Of a stretch of DNA of 41,488 nt, positions 7,738-16,640 are shown in pieces. Source of the stretch: Azospirillum sp. OGB3 (GTDB taxonomy: Bacteria; Pseudomonadota; Alphaproteobacteria; Azospirillales; Azospirillaceae); NCBI RefSeq assembly GCF_014192915.1, contig NZ_JACHYN010000029.1, positions 1-41,488 of the forward strand, given 5' to 3'. Position numbers and translations under genes: made by a program. Numbering within the stretch: position 1 is the stretch's first letter; every line of letters begins with the position of its first letter. Under the pieces are notes generated by a model. It was not told the origin of the DNA. It did no database searches and was given only the letters and a program-made list of their open reading frames with translations.

Positions 7738-10353
7738 TCAGGCCGCCGTGCCGTCCACGCTGACGGTGAAGCGGCCGTCCGCGCCATGGTCCACGGTGAT
7801 GCGGCCCACCGGCTGGCCGGCGGCGACGCGGTCGAGGATGCGGATCGCCACCTCCGGCACCACGAACTCCGACAGCAGCGTGTCGATCATGCGCGCCCCG
7901 GCGTCGGAGTTCAGCGCCCGCAGGACCAGCGCCTCCACCGCCGCGTCGGTGACGGCCAACTCGGCGCCGCGGTTGCCGGCGGTGCGGCGTTGCAGCTTGT
8001 CCAGCTTCATCGTCACGATGCGGCGGATCTGCGCCTCGCTCAGCGGGTAGTAGGGCACGACCGACAGGCGCCCGAGGAAGGCCGGACGGAAGCGGCGGCG
8101 CAGCACGTCGGAAATGGCCGCCAGCCCCTCCTCGCGCGCCTCACCGATGCGCCCGGCGTCGAGCGCGTCGCGGCCGAGCGCGAACAGCTCCGTGTCGCCG
8201 AGGTTGCTGGTCAGCAGAATCAGCGTGTTGCGGAAGTCCACCTCCACGCCCTCGCCGTCCTCCAGCACGCCCTTGTCGAAGACCTGATAGAACATGTCCA
8301 GCACGTCGGGGTGGGCCTTCTCGACCTCGTCCATCAGCACCACGGCGTGGGGGCGGCGGCGCACCGCCTCGGTCAGGACGCCGCCGCTGCCGTAGCCGAC
8401 ATAGCCCGGCGGGGCGCCGCGCAGGGTCGCCACCGCGTGGGCCTCCTGATACTCGGACATGTTGATGGTGATCAGGCTGTCCTCGCCGCCGTTCAGCAGC
8501 TCGGCGAGCGCCAGAGCGGTTTCGGTCTTGCCGACGCCGCTCGGGCCGCTCAGCAGGAAGACGCCGATGGGGCGTTGCGGCTCGCCCAGTCCGGCGCGGT
8601 AGCCGCGCACGGCCCGCGCGATGGCCTGGAGCGCCTGCGGCTGGCCGACGACGCGGGCGGCCATGCGGTCCTCCAGCGTGGCGACCACCTCCAGGTCGTC
8701 CTTGGACATCGAACCGACCGGGATGCCGGTCCAGTTCGACACCACGGCGGCGACCACCGCGCCGTCCACCCGGTGCGGGACCAGCGGGCTGTCGCCCTGG
8801 ATCGCCTTCAGCTTTTCCGTGGCCGCAGCGGCCTCGACGGCGTGGCCGGCCTTCAGGGCGGCCTCCACCGCATCGACCAGATCGCGCTCGCGCGTCCAGC
8901 GCTCGTCCAGAGCGGCCTTCTCCAGGGCCAGCGCGCCGCGGCGTTGCGAAATCTGCGACAGGCGGGCGTGGTGGGCGGTGCCGGGTTCGGCCTCCAGCCG
9001 CTCCGCCTCGCGGGCCAGGATGGCGTCCTCGCGCTCCATCGCCTCGATCGCTTCGGGCTTGGAGCTGCGGGCGATGGCGACGCGGGCGCAGGCGGTGTCG
9101 AGCACGCTGATCGCCTTGTCGGGCAACTGGCGGGCGGGGATGTAGCGGGCGGACAGGGCCACGGCGGCGGCGATGCCGTCGTCGAGCACGCGGACCCCGT
9201 GATGCTCCTCGAAGCGGCGGACGAGGCCGCGCAGCATCGCCGCCGCCGCCGTCTCGTCCGGCTCCGGCACCGCGACGGGCTGGAAGCGGCGGGCCAGCGC
9301 CGGGTCCTTCTCGAAATACTTCTTGTACTCGGCCCAGGTGGTGGCGGCGATGGTGCGGAACTCGCCGCGCGCCAGGGCGGGCTTCAGCAGGTTGGCGGCG
9401 TCGCCCTGGCCGGCGGCCCCGCCGGCACCGATCAGCGCGTGCGCCTCGTCGATGAAGACGACCATCGGCACGGGAGAGGCCGAGACCTCCTTGATGATCG
9501 ACTTCAACCGGTTCTCGAACTCGCCCTTCACCCCGGCTCCGGCCTGGAGCAGCCCGAGGTCCAGCGTGCGGATGACCATGCCGCGCAGCGGCGGCGGTAC
9601 GTCGCCCTCGGCGATGCGCAGGGCCAGCCCCTCGACGATGGCGGTCTTGCCGACGCCGGGGTCGCCGACCAGGATCGGGTTGTTCTGGCGGCGGCGCATC
9701 ATCACGTCGACGACCTGCCGGATCTCGCGGTCACGCCCGATCACCGGGTCGATCTTCCCGGCCTTGGCCTGGGCGGTCAGGTCCTGGCTGTACTGGTCGA
9801 GCATGGCCCGCCCGTCCGAGGCGGTGGAGACCGGAACGGCGGCGGGAGAGGAGTCGGATGCGGCGGCGGACGGCCCGCCCGCCTTCAGGGCGCGGACCAG
9901 CTCCGGCAGGTCCGATGCGGTGCGCTCGCGCGGCAGGGTGAGCAGGGAGGGGGCGGACTCCGTCACCACCGCGCGCACGGAATCGCAGGCGACCGCGGCC
10001 CAGAGGATGGCCGGGAGGAGGATCTGCGGGCTGTCCAGATGGGTGACGGAGATCAGCAGCGCCGTCTCCAGCATCTCCGGCACGCGGGGTGAGAAGGCCG
10101 GGGTGCGGCTGTTGCCGCGGCGGATGCGGTCCAGCGCGGCGTCGAGTTCCGTCTCCAGCCGGCTTGTCTCGACGCCGTAATGGCGCAGGATGCCGGCGAC
10201 GGTGGCGTCCTTCAGCCGCAGCAGGGCCAGCAGCACATGCTCCGCCTCGACGTCGTAATGGGTCTGCGAGACGCACAGCGCGGCGGAGCGTTCGAGAACC
10301 TTGCGCCCGTCGCGGTCGAGCTTTCCGATGAGGGACTTGATGTCGGCGGTCAC
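7738..10353 (-). CDS. clpV: ClpV (TssH), T6SS sheath-disassembly AAA+ ATPase
   Basis: Hexameric ATPase of 871 aa that pulls contracted TssB/TssC sheath apart for reuse. An N-domain (about 1-150) binds the TssC N-terminus in studied systems. The first AAA+ domain has Walker A GDPGVGKT at 230-237 and Walker B VVFIDEAH. A ClpB-type middle region follows. The second AAA+ domain has Walker A GPSGVGKT, Walker B VVLMDEVEKAH and the sensor segment LTSNLGDTELF. No ClpP-binding loop was noted, as expected for ClpV. Start is GTG at 10353, overlapping the tssG stop by four bases (GTGA), so translation is coupled. Confidence 0.95.
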   Translation of the reverse strand: MTADIKSLIGKLDRDGRKVLERSAALCVSQTHYDVEAEHVLLALLRLKDATVAGILRHYGVETSRLETELDAALDRIRRGNSRTPAFSPRVPEMLETALLISVTHLDSPQILLPAILWAAVACDSVRAVVTESAPSLLTLPRERTASDLPELVRALKAGGPSAAASDSSPAAVPVSTASDGRAMLDQYSQDLTAQAKAGKIDPVIGRDREIRQVVDVMMRRRQNNPILVGDPGVGKTAIVEGLALRIAEGDVPPPLRGMVIRTLDLGLLQAGAGVKGEFENRLKSIIKEVSASPVPMVVFIDEAHALIGAGGAAGQGDAANLLKPALARGEFRTIAATTWAEYKKYFEKDPALARRFQPVAVPEPDETAAAAMLRGLVRRFEEHHGVRVLDDGIAAAVALSARYIPARQLPDKAISVLDTACARVAIARSSKPEAIEAMEREDAILAREAERLEAEPGTAHHARLSQISQRRGALALEKAALDERWTRERDLVDAVEAALKAGHAVEAAAATEKLKAIQGDSPLVPHRVDGAVVAAVVSNWTGIPVGSMSKDDLEVVATLEDRMAARVVGQPQALQAIARAVRGYRAGLGEPQRPIGVFLLSGPSGVGKTETALALAELLNGGEDSLITINMSEYQEAHAVATLRGAPPGYVGYGSGGVLTEAVRRRPHAVVLMDEVEKAHPDVLDMFYQVFDKGVLEDGEGVEVDFRNTLILLTSNLGDTELFALGRDALDAGRIGEAREEGLAAISDVLRRRFRPAFLGRLSVVPYYPLSEAQIRRIVTMKLDKLQRRTAGNRGAELAVTDAAVEALVLRALNSDAGARMIDTLLSEFVVPEVAIRILDRVAAGQPVGRITVDHGADGRFTVSVDGTAA

Positions 10354-11420
10354 GGGACGGCTCCCTGGGATGACGTTGCGGGCGGGGCGGGGTCGAGGGT
10401 CAGGCGCCCGTCCTTCAGGTTCGGGCGGCCCGGCGCCCGCAGCCAGGAGGTCCAGCCGAGGCGGCTGCCCTCTGGCGGCTTGGTGGACAGGCGGGTCGGC
10501 GGCACCTTCGTGGCCTCCAGCACCAGCACGATGCGGAAATCCATGCCGTCCCCGGTGTGGAAGCGGGCAAGCGCGCAGAGCGTCTGGTGGTGCCGCCCGT
10601 CGGGCAGGAACTCGCGGAAGCGCTCCAGGCTGTCGAGCGTCAGTTCGATGGCGTAGCAGCTCTGCTGGTCCCAGACGCGGCGGCCCAGCACGACCGTGCG
10701 GCCGAGGCTGTTGTTGCGCGCGCCGAAGCCGCCGCCGATACGGGTCCGGCTCTCCTCGTCTAACGGCAGCCAGCGCCCGACGAAGCTCTCCACCCGCACC
10801 TTCACCCGGAAGACGGCGCCGAGGATCGCCTCCAGCCCGGCCGACGACCGGCGGCGGTTGCCGAGGATGCCGGAGAAGGCCAGCAGCATGCGGTCGGGCG
10901 TGCCGGGCAGGCGCTGCTCCAGGCCGGGCGTGCCGATGCCGGCCAGCGCGCGCAGCACGCGGGCCATCAGGGTGCGTTCTGGGTCGCGCTCCAGCAGGGG
11001 CAGGCTGCCCTGGCGCGTCCGGTAGAAGATCGACATCAGGCGGTGGTTGAAGATGTCGTAGAAGGCAGAGCCCGCCGTGTCGCGCCGCGCCGCCCGCTCC
11101 ACCAGCAGTTCGGTAGCGACGTAGGGCAGGGGGCCGTTGATGCCGGCCACGCCCAGCACGGGGGAGCGCACCACGCCGCGCCCGTCCTCGGTCCGCCGCG
11201 CCTCGACGACGTCGCTGGCGGGGAAGACGAAGCTCGGGTCGTGCTCGATGCGGACGGCCTCCTGCTCCGGGTCGATGCCGGTGCCGAGCGGCGCGTAGCC
11301 GGGGGCGGCGCGCTCCAGCAGGGCGATGGCCTGCAGCAGGTCGAAACCCCAGGGCTCGGCCTCCAGCCGGTCGATCAGGGCGGGAGGTTGGCCCGAGGGG
11401 TGGAAAGGGCGGTCCGTCAC
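10350..11420 (-). CDS. tssG: TssG, T6SS baseplate protein
   Basis: Baseplate wedge component of 356 aa that forms the TssF2-TssG complex. Family landmarks are the N-terminal LEAEPWGFDLLQAIALLER segment, the FPASDVVEARR strand, GINGPLPYVATELLVER and FYDIFNHRLMSIFYR, ending with a variable tail. The start is placed at GTG 11420, which overlaps the tssF stop as GTGA, the same junction style as tssG/clpV. An ATG at 11453 would give 367 aa and overlap tssF by 37 bases. It lies in the tssE-F-G-H order common in proteobacterial T6SS clusters. Confidence 0.93.
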   Translation of the reverse strand: MTDRPFHPSGQPPALIDRLEAEPWGFDLLQAIALLERAAPGYAPLGTGIDPEQEAVRIEHDPSFVFPASDVVEARRTEDGRGVVRSPVLGVAGINGPLPYVATELLVERAARRDTAGSAFYDIFNHRLMSIFYRTRQGSLPLLERDPERTLMARVLRALAGIGTPGLEQRLPGTPDRMLLAFSGILGNRRRSSAGLEAILGAVFRVKVRVESFVGRWLPLDEESRTRIGGGFGARNNSLGRTVVLGRRVWDQQSCYAIELTLDSLERFREFLPDGRHHQTLCALARFHTGDGMDFRIVLVLEATKVPPTRLSTKPPEGSRLGWTSWLRAPGRPNLKDGRLTLDPAPPATSSQGAVP

Positions 11421-13213
11421 AGGACCGGCTGGCTGCCGGCGAGGCGCGACCATGCCTTCCAGACCCCTTCCCGTTGCACCGAGCGCAGCCGAAGCTGGGC
11501 GAAGGCGTTGACGTTGATGTAGAGCCCGAGGAAGCGGCTGAGCACGCCGCCGAAGACCAGCGGGCTGGCGCCGACGAAGTTCCGCTCGTCCAGGGCCACC
11601 GTCACCTCCAGCCCGCGCACGAAGCCGCGCCAGGCGTCCTGCCCCATGCGGTGCAGCACCGGGCGGGAGGACAGGCCCTGCACGCCGCGGATCTGGTGCT
11701 GGGCCGACGGATCGTCGGGCGCGTGCAGCAGCAGGATCGATTGCAGGGCGCGCAGCCCCTCGGCGTCGCCGGTGAGGCTGAGATGGTTGACCGACAGGTG
11801 CGAGATCAGCTTCCAGGCCGAGGAGCCGCCCGCCGGGGCCGGGCGGCCGGGCGTCGGCTTGTGCAGACAGCGGATGGTCGCGATGGGGGCGGATTCCTCG
11901 ATCATCAGCGCCGCCCCTGCCGGCACCTGCTCGGCCAGCGCGCGGTTGGTGCAGAGCGTGCGCACCAGAAGCGTCTCGTCCGCCGGGTCGGTCGGCGTCA
12001 GGTCGAGATGGTGCAGGCTGAGATGGATGTCGGTGCCCGGCACGTCCTCCCGCTGGGTCGGCTCACGCGCGGCCAGCCAGAAGCCGCGCGGCTCCGTTTC
12101 GGCCTCGGCGTGCTGGTGCGAGAAGAGGGGGACGTAGCGGTGGTGCATGCCGTCGCCGTCGCGCAGGCCGCTGACCTCCAGGATCGAATGGACCTCGGTC
12201 GTACGCTCGCGCAGGGCGTCGGGGACGACGCGGTAGGCGGTGCGCCGGTGGTTCAACCGGATCGGTTCCGCCGTGCGGTTGAACAGGTTGACAATGGGCG
12301 TGCAGCCGAGGACGAAGCTGTCCTTGCGCAGGGTCAGCCGGTTGGGCAGCGGGCGCGACATGGCGATCAGGATGTCCACCACCTCCCCCGACAGCCGGCC
12401 CTGGGGAATCGGCAGGTCGTAGAAGTCGAACTTCTGCGGAAACTCGAAGTATTCCTGGAGCAGGCCGTAGGCGGGCTGGGCGTGCTTGGGGTGGGGCAGC
12501 ACCGTCTCGTCCGGGCCGAAGCCCACCGGGGCGATCAGGGTCTCGCCGCGCAGCCGAACCGGCGGCTTGCCGGGCTGGACGTAGGCGATCTCGACGACGC
12601 CGCACAGGAACAGCTCGTGCAAGGCGGAGGTGAGGATCGTCTCGCCGTCGATGAACAGCCGCAGCTTGTCGATCGGCAGATTCTCGAAGGACTGGTTGCG
12701 CGTCTCCAGCCGCAGCCGCAGCACCGAGGCGGTGGCGGCGCCGTCGAGGAAGTCGTAGCGGTCCGCCGGTTCAACCGCGGCGTCGGTCACCGCGACCGGC
12801 CACAGCGTCACGTCGTAGGCGGTGCGGAAGCGGCAGCGGATGTTGTCCTCGGCCACGGCGTGCAGCGGCGTGCCGCGCGGCACGCGGAAGCCGCCGGTCA
12901 GCCGCCCCTCGCCGGGGGTCGGCTCCATCCGCGCGATGCCCATGGCCGGGATCGGCGCGATCATCTGCGGGTGCAGGATGCCGAGCAACGCCTCGGAGAA
13001 GCGCGGGAACTCGCGCTCCAGATTCAGTTGCAGGCGCCCGGACAGGAAGGCGAAGGACTCGATCAGCCGCTCGACGTTGGGGTCGGCGGCCTGATCCGGT
13101 CCCAGCGCCAGCCGGCGCGCGATCTTGGGATAGCTGCGCGCGAAGGCTTCGCCCGCCCGGCGGACGTAGAGAAGCTCGCGTTCGTAATGGTCGAGGAGGT
13201 CCTCGCGCCGCAT
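11417..13213 (-). CDS. tssF: TssF, T6SS baseplate protein
   Basis: Core baseplate protein of 598 aa, the usual family length. The N-terminus (MRREDLLDHYERELLYVRRAGEAFA) and the following PKIARRLALGPDQAADPNVERLIESFAFL region are diagnostic, as is LEREFPRFSEALLGILHPQ further on (quoted in parts). It would pair with TssG and TssE to build baseplate wedges around the VgrG hub. The frame remains open upstream for over 200 codons, but that is the tssE region read out of frame; the ATG at 13213 matches the family start. It lies 14 bases after the tssE stop. Confidence 0.95.
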   Translation of the reverse strand: MRREDLLDHYERELLYVRRAGEAFARSYPKIARRLALGPDQAADPNVERLIESFAFLSGRLQLNLEREFPRFSEALLGILHPQMIAPIPAMGIARMEPTPGEGRLTGGFRVPRGTPLHAVAEDNIRCRFRTAYDVTLWPVAVTDAAVEPADRYDFLDGAATASVLRLRLETRNQSFENLPIDKLRLFIDGETILTSALHELFLCGVVEIAYVQPGKPPVRLRGETLIAPVGFGPDETVLPHPKHAQPAYGLLQEYFEFPQKFDFYDLPIPQGRLSGEVVDILIAMSRPLPNRLTLRKDSFVLGCTPIVNLFNRTAEPIRLNHRRTAYRVVPDALRERTTEVHSILEVSGLRDGDGMHHRYVPLFSHQHAEAETEPRGFWLAAREPTQREDVPGTDIHLSLHHLDLTPTDPADETLLVRTLCTNRALAEQVPAGAALMIEESAPIATIRCLHKPTPGRPAPAGGSSAWKLISHLSVNHLSLTGDAEGLRALQSILLLHAPDDPSAQHQIRGVQGLSSRPVLHRMGQDAWRGFVRGLEVTVALDERNFVGASPLVFGGVLSRFLGLYINVNAFAQLRLRSVQREGVWKAWSRLAGSQPVL

Positions 13214-13227
13214 CCTGGTGCGTCCTT

Positions 13228-13686
13228 TCAGCCGGATTCGGCGTGGCCGCGCAGGCCCACGTCGAACTCCAGCCGTTCGGTGACGGTGCCCGCCACGACC
13301 TCGCCGGAGATGCTGGTGACCATGGTGCCGCGCCCGGTTCCGGCGCTGACGGTCACCCGCGGGCGCTTTAGCCGCGGCTCGAAGTCGATGATGGCCTGTC
13401 GCACCATCCGCTCCACCTGACGGCGGTCGGCGTCGGAGGCGGCGTCCAGATGCGTGATGTCGGAAATCCCATAGTCCAGCGCCGTTCCGCCGAGGTCGGG
13501 GCGGCGCGTGCCGGTGCTGCGGCTGTCGAGGATGCGCGCGACCTCGCGCCGGATCGACGCCTTGAGGTCGGGCATGGACAGCACCGTGGCCGACGGCTCG
13601 TCGCCCGTCGGGTGGTCCGGTTCGAAGTCGATCAGCCGTTCGAACAGCAGCGACCGTCCGCCGGTCATCGTCTTGGGCTGGGTCAT
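13228..13686 (-). CDS. tssE: TssE, gp25-like T6SS baseplate protein
   Basis: Homologue of phage T4 gp25, 152 aa, that starts sheath polymerisation on the baseplate. Family marks are SLLFERLIDFEP at the N-terminus, the SIRREVARILDSR helix, LDYGISDITHLDAAS, and the closing ISGEV..GTVTERLEFDV strand region. The ATG at 13686 (MTQPKTMTGG) is chosen because everything upstream in this frame is repeat DNA. A large hairpin repeat lies between hcp and this gene, which may lower expression of the downstream baseplate genes relative to tssB, tssC and hcp. Confidence 0.93.
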   Translation of the reverse strand: MTQPKTMTGGRSLLFERLIDFEPDHPTGDEPSATVLSMPDLKASIRREVARILDSRSTGTRRPDLGGTALDYGISDITHLDAASDADRRQVERMVRQAIIDFEPRLKRPRVTVSAGTGRGTMVTSISGEVVAGTVTERLEFDVGLRGHAESG

Positions 13687-13710
13687 CGCCGTGTCCGTTG
13701 GGGGTGATAT

Positions 13711-13850
13711 CCCTCTCCCGCCCCGGGAGAGGGAAGGGGCCCGCGCGGAAGCGTGGGAAGGGTGAGGGTCGTGCAAAGGAACAGTACCTGATCCTTGCAC
13801 GACCCTCACCCGCCCGCTTCGCGAGCACCCTCTCCCGGGGCGGGAGAGGG
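13711..13850. repeat. Compound inverted repeat between hcp and tssE
   Basis: A third hairpin repeat, unlike the other two in arm sequence but built the same way. The outer perfect arms are 13711-13733 and 13828-13850 (23 bp, beginning CCCTCTCCCGCCCC). The inner perfect arms are 13760-13776 and 13795-13811 (17 bp, GGGTGAGGGTCGTGCAA). It lies inside the T6SS operon, between the highly needed tube gene and tssE, and ends 12 bases past the hcp stop. It could stabilise the 3-prime end of a tssB-tssC-hcp message or partly terminate it. Confidence 0.8.
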
Positions 13851-13862
13851 TTGTTCACAAGT

Positions 13863-14378
13863 TTAGCTGTCGGAGACGGTGCCCTTCAGCAGGTTGAACT
13901 TCACGCCGCCACCGCCTTCGTGCTTCTGCTCCTCGGTGTAGCGCTTGTAGGTCCAGTAGATCTCGGTGGCGTTGATCTCGATGGTCTCGGTCGTGTCGCC
14001 TTCGTTGACGCTCAGGCTGTGCTTGGCGATCAGCGGGTTGGTCAGCTCGATCGTCAGGAACTCGCCCCACTGGTGGGTGTCGCCGATCGGCTTCAGGCAG
14101 TGGATGGTCCACTGCTTCTTCGCCGTGTCGGAGTTGGCCGAGCGCAGCAGCAGCGAGATCAGCTTGGGCGAGGCCCGGTCCCACTTGCGCTCAAGCGTGA
14201 TGTTCTCGACCTTCGGGGTGTGGACCGTGCGGCGGGCGTTGGTCGACACTTCCATTTCGACGGTCATGTCCTGCGACAGGGATTCGCACAGGATCATGTC
14301 CTTGAACACCACGCCCCCGGCGATCTCGACCGCGGACTCCCCCTGGACGTTGGGGATATCGAGAATGATCATAGACAT
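13863..14378 (-). CDS. hcp: Hcp (TssD), T6SS tube protein, copy 1
   Basis: Inner-tube protein of 171 aa, close to the usual 160-172. It opens MSMIILDIPNVQGESAV and carries the Hcp patterns TVEMEVSTNARRT, ENITLERKWDRASPKLI and the terminal strand IEINATEIYWTYK. It is both a structural subunit of the secreted tube and, in known systems, a chaperone for small effectors inside the ring. It follows tssC by 38 bases in the sheath/tube part of the operon. A second, more divergent Hcp-like gene is at 32657-33214. Confidence 0.95.
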   Translation of the reverse strand: MSMIILDIPNVQGESAVEIAGGVVFKDMILCESLSQDMTVEMEVSTNARRTVHTPKVENITLERKWDRASPKLISLLLRSANSDTAKKQWTIHCLKPIGDTHQWGEFLTIELTNPLIAKHSLSVNEGDTTETIEINATEIYWTYKRYTEEQKHEGGGGVKFNLLKGTVSDS

Positions 14379-14416
14379 GCGGATTTACTCCGGACGATGC
14401 GTTCGGGGGGAGGGGA

Positions 14417-15886
14417 TCAGGCTTCCGGCGCCGGCAGTTCGGCGACCATGCGGATGGAGGCCGACAGCTCTTCGAGCTGGAAATGCGGACGAAGGAAGAT
14501 GTTGGCGCGGTAGACGCCCGGACGGCCCGGCACGTCGTAGACGTCGATGCGGGCCTCGCGCAGCGGGAAACGGGCCTTCGTGCCCTGCGACGCCTCGTCG
14601 TCCAGAAGGACGTAGTTGGCGATCCAGGTGTTCAGGTGATCCGTGATGTTGTTGCGCGTCAGGAAGGCGCCGATCTTGTCGCGCAGCATCACCTTCAGGT
14701 AATGGGCGAAGCGCGACGACACCAGCATGTACGGCAGCATCGCGGAGATGCGGGCGTTCGCGTTGGCCTCGTCGGTGTTGTAGACCTTCGGCTTGTTGGT
14801 GGTCTGGCCGCTGAAGAACGCCGCGTAATCGGTGTTCTTGCAGTGGACCAGCGAGATGAAGCCGAGGTCGTTCAGCTCCTTCTCACGGCGATCGGTGATG
14901 GCGATTTCCGTCGGGCACTTCAGGGCGATGTCGCCCTCGTCGGTCTTGAAGGTGTGGCTGGGCAGACCCTCGACCTTGCCGCCGCCTTCCACGCCGCGGA
15001 TGGCCGCGGTCCAGCCATGCTTGGCGAAGCTGTCGGTGATGCGCGCGGCCAGCGCCCAGGAGGCGTTGCCCCACAGGTACTTGGAGTGATCGCGGCCGTC
15101 GGTGTCCTCGACGAAGTTCATGCCTTCGACCGGAACGGTGTTCGGGCCGTAGGGCAGGCGCATCAGGACGTGCGGCATGGTCAGCGAGACGTAGCGGGAG
15201 TCTTCCGACGCGCGGAAGGAGCGCCACTTCACCATCTCGGCCGTCTCGAAGATCTTCGACAGGTCGCGCGGGGCGCCCAGCTCGCCGAAGTTCTCCATGT
15301 CGAACATCGCCGGCGACACGGCGCTGATGAACGGCGCGTGGGCGGCGGCGGCGAGGTTCGACATCTTCTCCAGCAGGGAGATGTCCTGCGGGTGGCGGCC
15401 GAACTCGTAGTCGCCGACCAGCATGCTGTAGGGCGTGCCGCCCAGCGTGCCGTACTCGGCCTCGTAGACCATCTTGAACATGGCGCTCTGGTCGAACTCG
15501 ACCGCGCTGTCCAGATCCTTCTGGAGGTCCTTGCGCGAGACGTTGAGGACGCGCAGCTTCAGCGTCGTCGAGGTCTCGGTGTTCATGACGAGGTAGTTGA
15601 GGCCGCGCCACGTGCCTTCCAACTTCTGGAAGTCGGGGTGGTGCATGACCTCGTTCAGCTGGTCGCTGATCAGCTCGTCGATCTGCGCGATGCGCTGGTT
15701 GATCGCCTCGACCACGTCGATGGCGGAGGCGTCGCCGGTCTCGGCGAGGACCTGGTCGACGAATTCGGTCAGAAGGTCGCGGGCGTAGGGCCGCTGGCCC
15801 TCTTCGCGCGCCATCTTGCCTTCGACCATCATGCGGTCGAGCAGGGACAGACTGGCGGCGCTCTCAACGGACGTTTCCGTGCTCAC
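14417..15886 (-). CDS. tssC: TssC (VipB), T6SS sheath large subunit
   Basis: Large sheath subunit of 489 aa. Diagnostic segments include EGTWRGLNYLV, YSMLVGDYEFG, FISAVSPAMFDMENFGEL, MPHVLMRLPYG, CPTEIAITDRREKELNDLGFI (in parts) and SSRFAHYLKVMLRDKIGAF. TssB and TssC assemble into the contractile sheath that drives the Hcp tube. The start is GTG at 15886 (VSTETSVESAA), preceded by GGAG about 10 bases upstream. The longer reading from 15973 overlaps the tssB tail and is arginine/proline-rich. Confidence 0.95.
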   Translation of the reverse strand: MSTETSVESAASLSLLDRMMVEGKMAREEGQRPYARDLLTEFVDQVLAETGDASAIDVVEAINQRIAQIDELISDQLNEVMHHPDFQKLEGTWRGLNYLVMNTETSTTLKLRVLNVSRKDLQKDLDSAVEFDQSAMFKMVYEAEYGTLGGTPYSMLVGDYEFGRHPQDISLLEKMSNLAAAAHAPFISAVSPAMFDMENFGELGAPRDLSKIFETAEMVKWRSFRASEDSRYVSLTMPHVLMRLPYGPNTVPVEGMNFVEDTDGRDHSKYLWGNASWALAARITDSFAKHGWTAAIRGVEGGGKVEGLPSHTFKTDEGDIALKCPTEIAITDRREKELNDLGFISLVHCKNTDYAAFFSGQTTNKPKVYNTDEANANARISAMLPYMLVSSRFAHYLKVMLRDKIGAFLTRNNITDHLNTWIANYVLLDDEASQGTKARFPLREARIDVYDVPGRPGVYRANIFLRPHFQLEELSASIRMVAELPAPEA

Positions 15887-15935
15887 CTGTTCGCTCCGTG
15901 AAGGGGGTTCTGATTGGGCTTGACGGGACGGGCAA

Positions 15936-16472
15936 TCAGGCGGGCTCGCCCGCGGGCTCGCCGGCCGGGGCACCGGCCACCGGGCCGAGGAGCTTCTTCA
16001 ACTCGTCCTGCTGCTCGGTGCTGGTGATGACGTCGTTCAGCAGGCCGTTCAGCTCGTCGTTGCCGTCCAGCTTGGCCAGCAGATCCGACAGCTTTTGACG
16101 GGCTTCGAACAGGCGGCTCAGCGTCGGCACCTGCTTCAGCACCTCGACCGGCTGGAAATCGTCCATGTGGCGCATGTTCAGCAGGATGTTCAGCTTGCCG
16201 CCGTCCTCCTGAAGCTTGTTGTCCACCTGGAAGGCGAGGCGCGGGCCGACGGAGGCCATCACGTCGTTGAAGTTGTCGCGGTCGATCTCGACGAACTTGC
16301 GCTCCTTCAGCTTGGGAAGGGGCTTCTCCGGCTTGCCGCTGAGATCGGCCAGGATGCCGACCAGGAAGGGCAGCTCCTTCATCTCCTGGGCGCCGCCGGT
16401 GTGGACCTCGTAGGTGAGCTTCACCCGCGGCGGGCGGACGCGCTCCAACTTCTTCTGACTGCTCTCGCTCAT
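15936..16472 (-). CDS. tssB: TssB (VipA), T6SS sheath small subunit
   Basis: Small sheath subunit of 178 aa. Recognisable are RPPRVKLTYEVHTGGA, the KELPFLVGILADLSG segment, FVEIDRDNFNDVMASVGPRL (in parts) and the HMDDFQPVEVLKQVPTLSRL region. The tail ends in a short Gly/Ala/Pro/Glu repeat (GAPAGEPAGEPA). The ATG at 16472 (MSESSQKK) is chosen over one five codons upstream because AGG lies about 10 bases before it. It starts the sheath block. The promoter is probably in the 168 bp before it or ahead of the two small genes further upstream. Confidence 0.95.
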   Translation of the reverse strand: MSESSQKKLERVRPPRVKLTYEVHTGGAQEMKELPFLVGILADLSGKPEKPLPKLKERKFVEIDRDNFNDVMASVGPRLAFQVDNKLQEDGGKLNILLNMRHMDDFQPVEVLKQVPTLSRLFEARQKLSDLLAKLDGNDELNGLLNDVITSTEQQDELKKLLGPVAGAPAGEPAGEPA

Positions 16473-16640
16473 ATCTGACGACCTCATAGGGTTGTGCGCG
16501 TCGCGCGCCGGCTGTCGAGCTTCGCCATCATTCGAAAGGCACCCCCGTGGAGGCCAGCCGAGATGGACCCCAATTGGACGACATCGCCCCGGAACACCTC
16601 CGTTTCGGAGGGAATGCCCGGCGTACGAAGCATCGCCCGC
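16473..16640. other. Gap between J-domain-like gene and tssB
   Basis: 168 bp with no convincing open frame. A six-base-pair hairpin (CCTCCG, TTT loop, CGGAGG) lies at 16597-16611, shortly after the J-domain-like gene in the direction of transcription. It has no T-run, so it is a weak terminator or attenuator at best. I could not find a confident promoter on the minus strand, and no sigma-54 GG-N10-GC match of good quality. Confidence 0.4.

Noticed and set aside
7606..10092. 828-codon open frame on the plus strand
   Set aside because: It is antisense to clpV and vgrG, rich in Gly, Arg, His and Gln without any domain; a by-product of the GC-biased third positions of the real genes.
13687..13809. 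41-codon upstream extension of tssE
   Set aside because: It is translated repeat DNA (the 13711-13850 hairpin); the gp25-like homology starts after the ATG at 13686.
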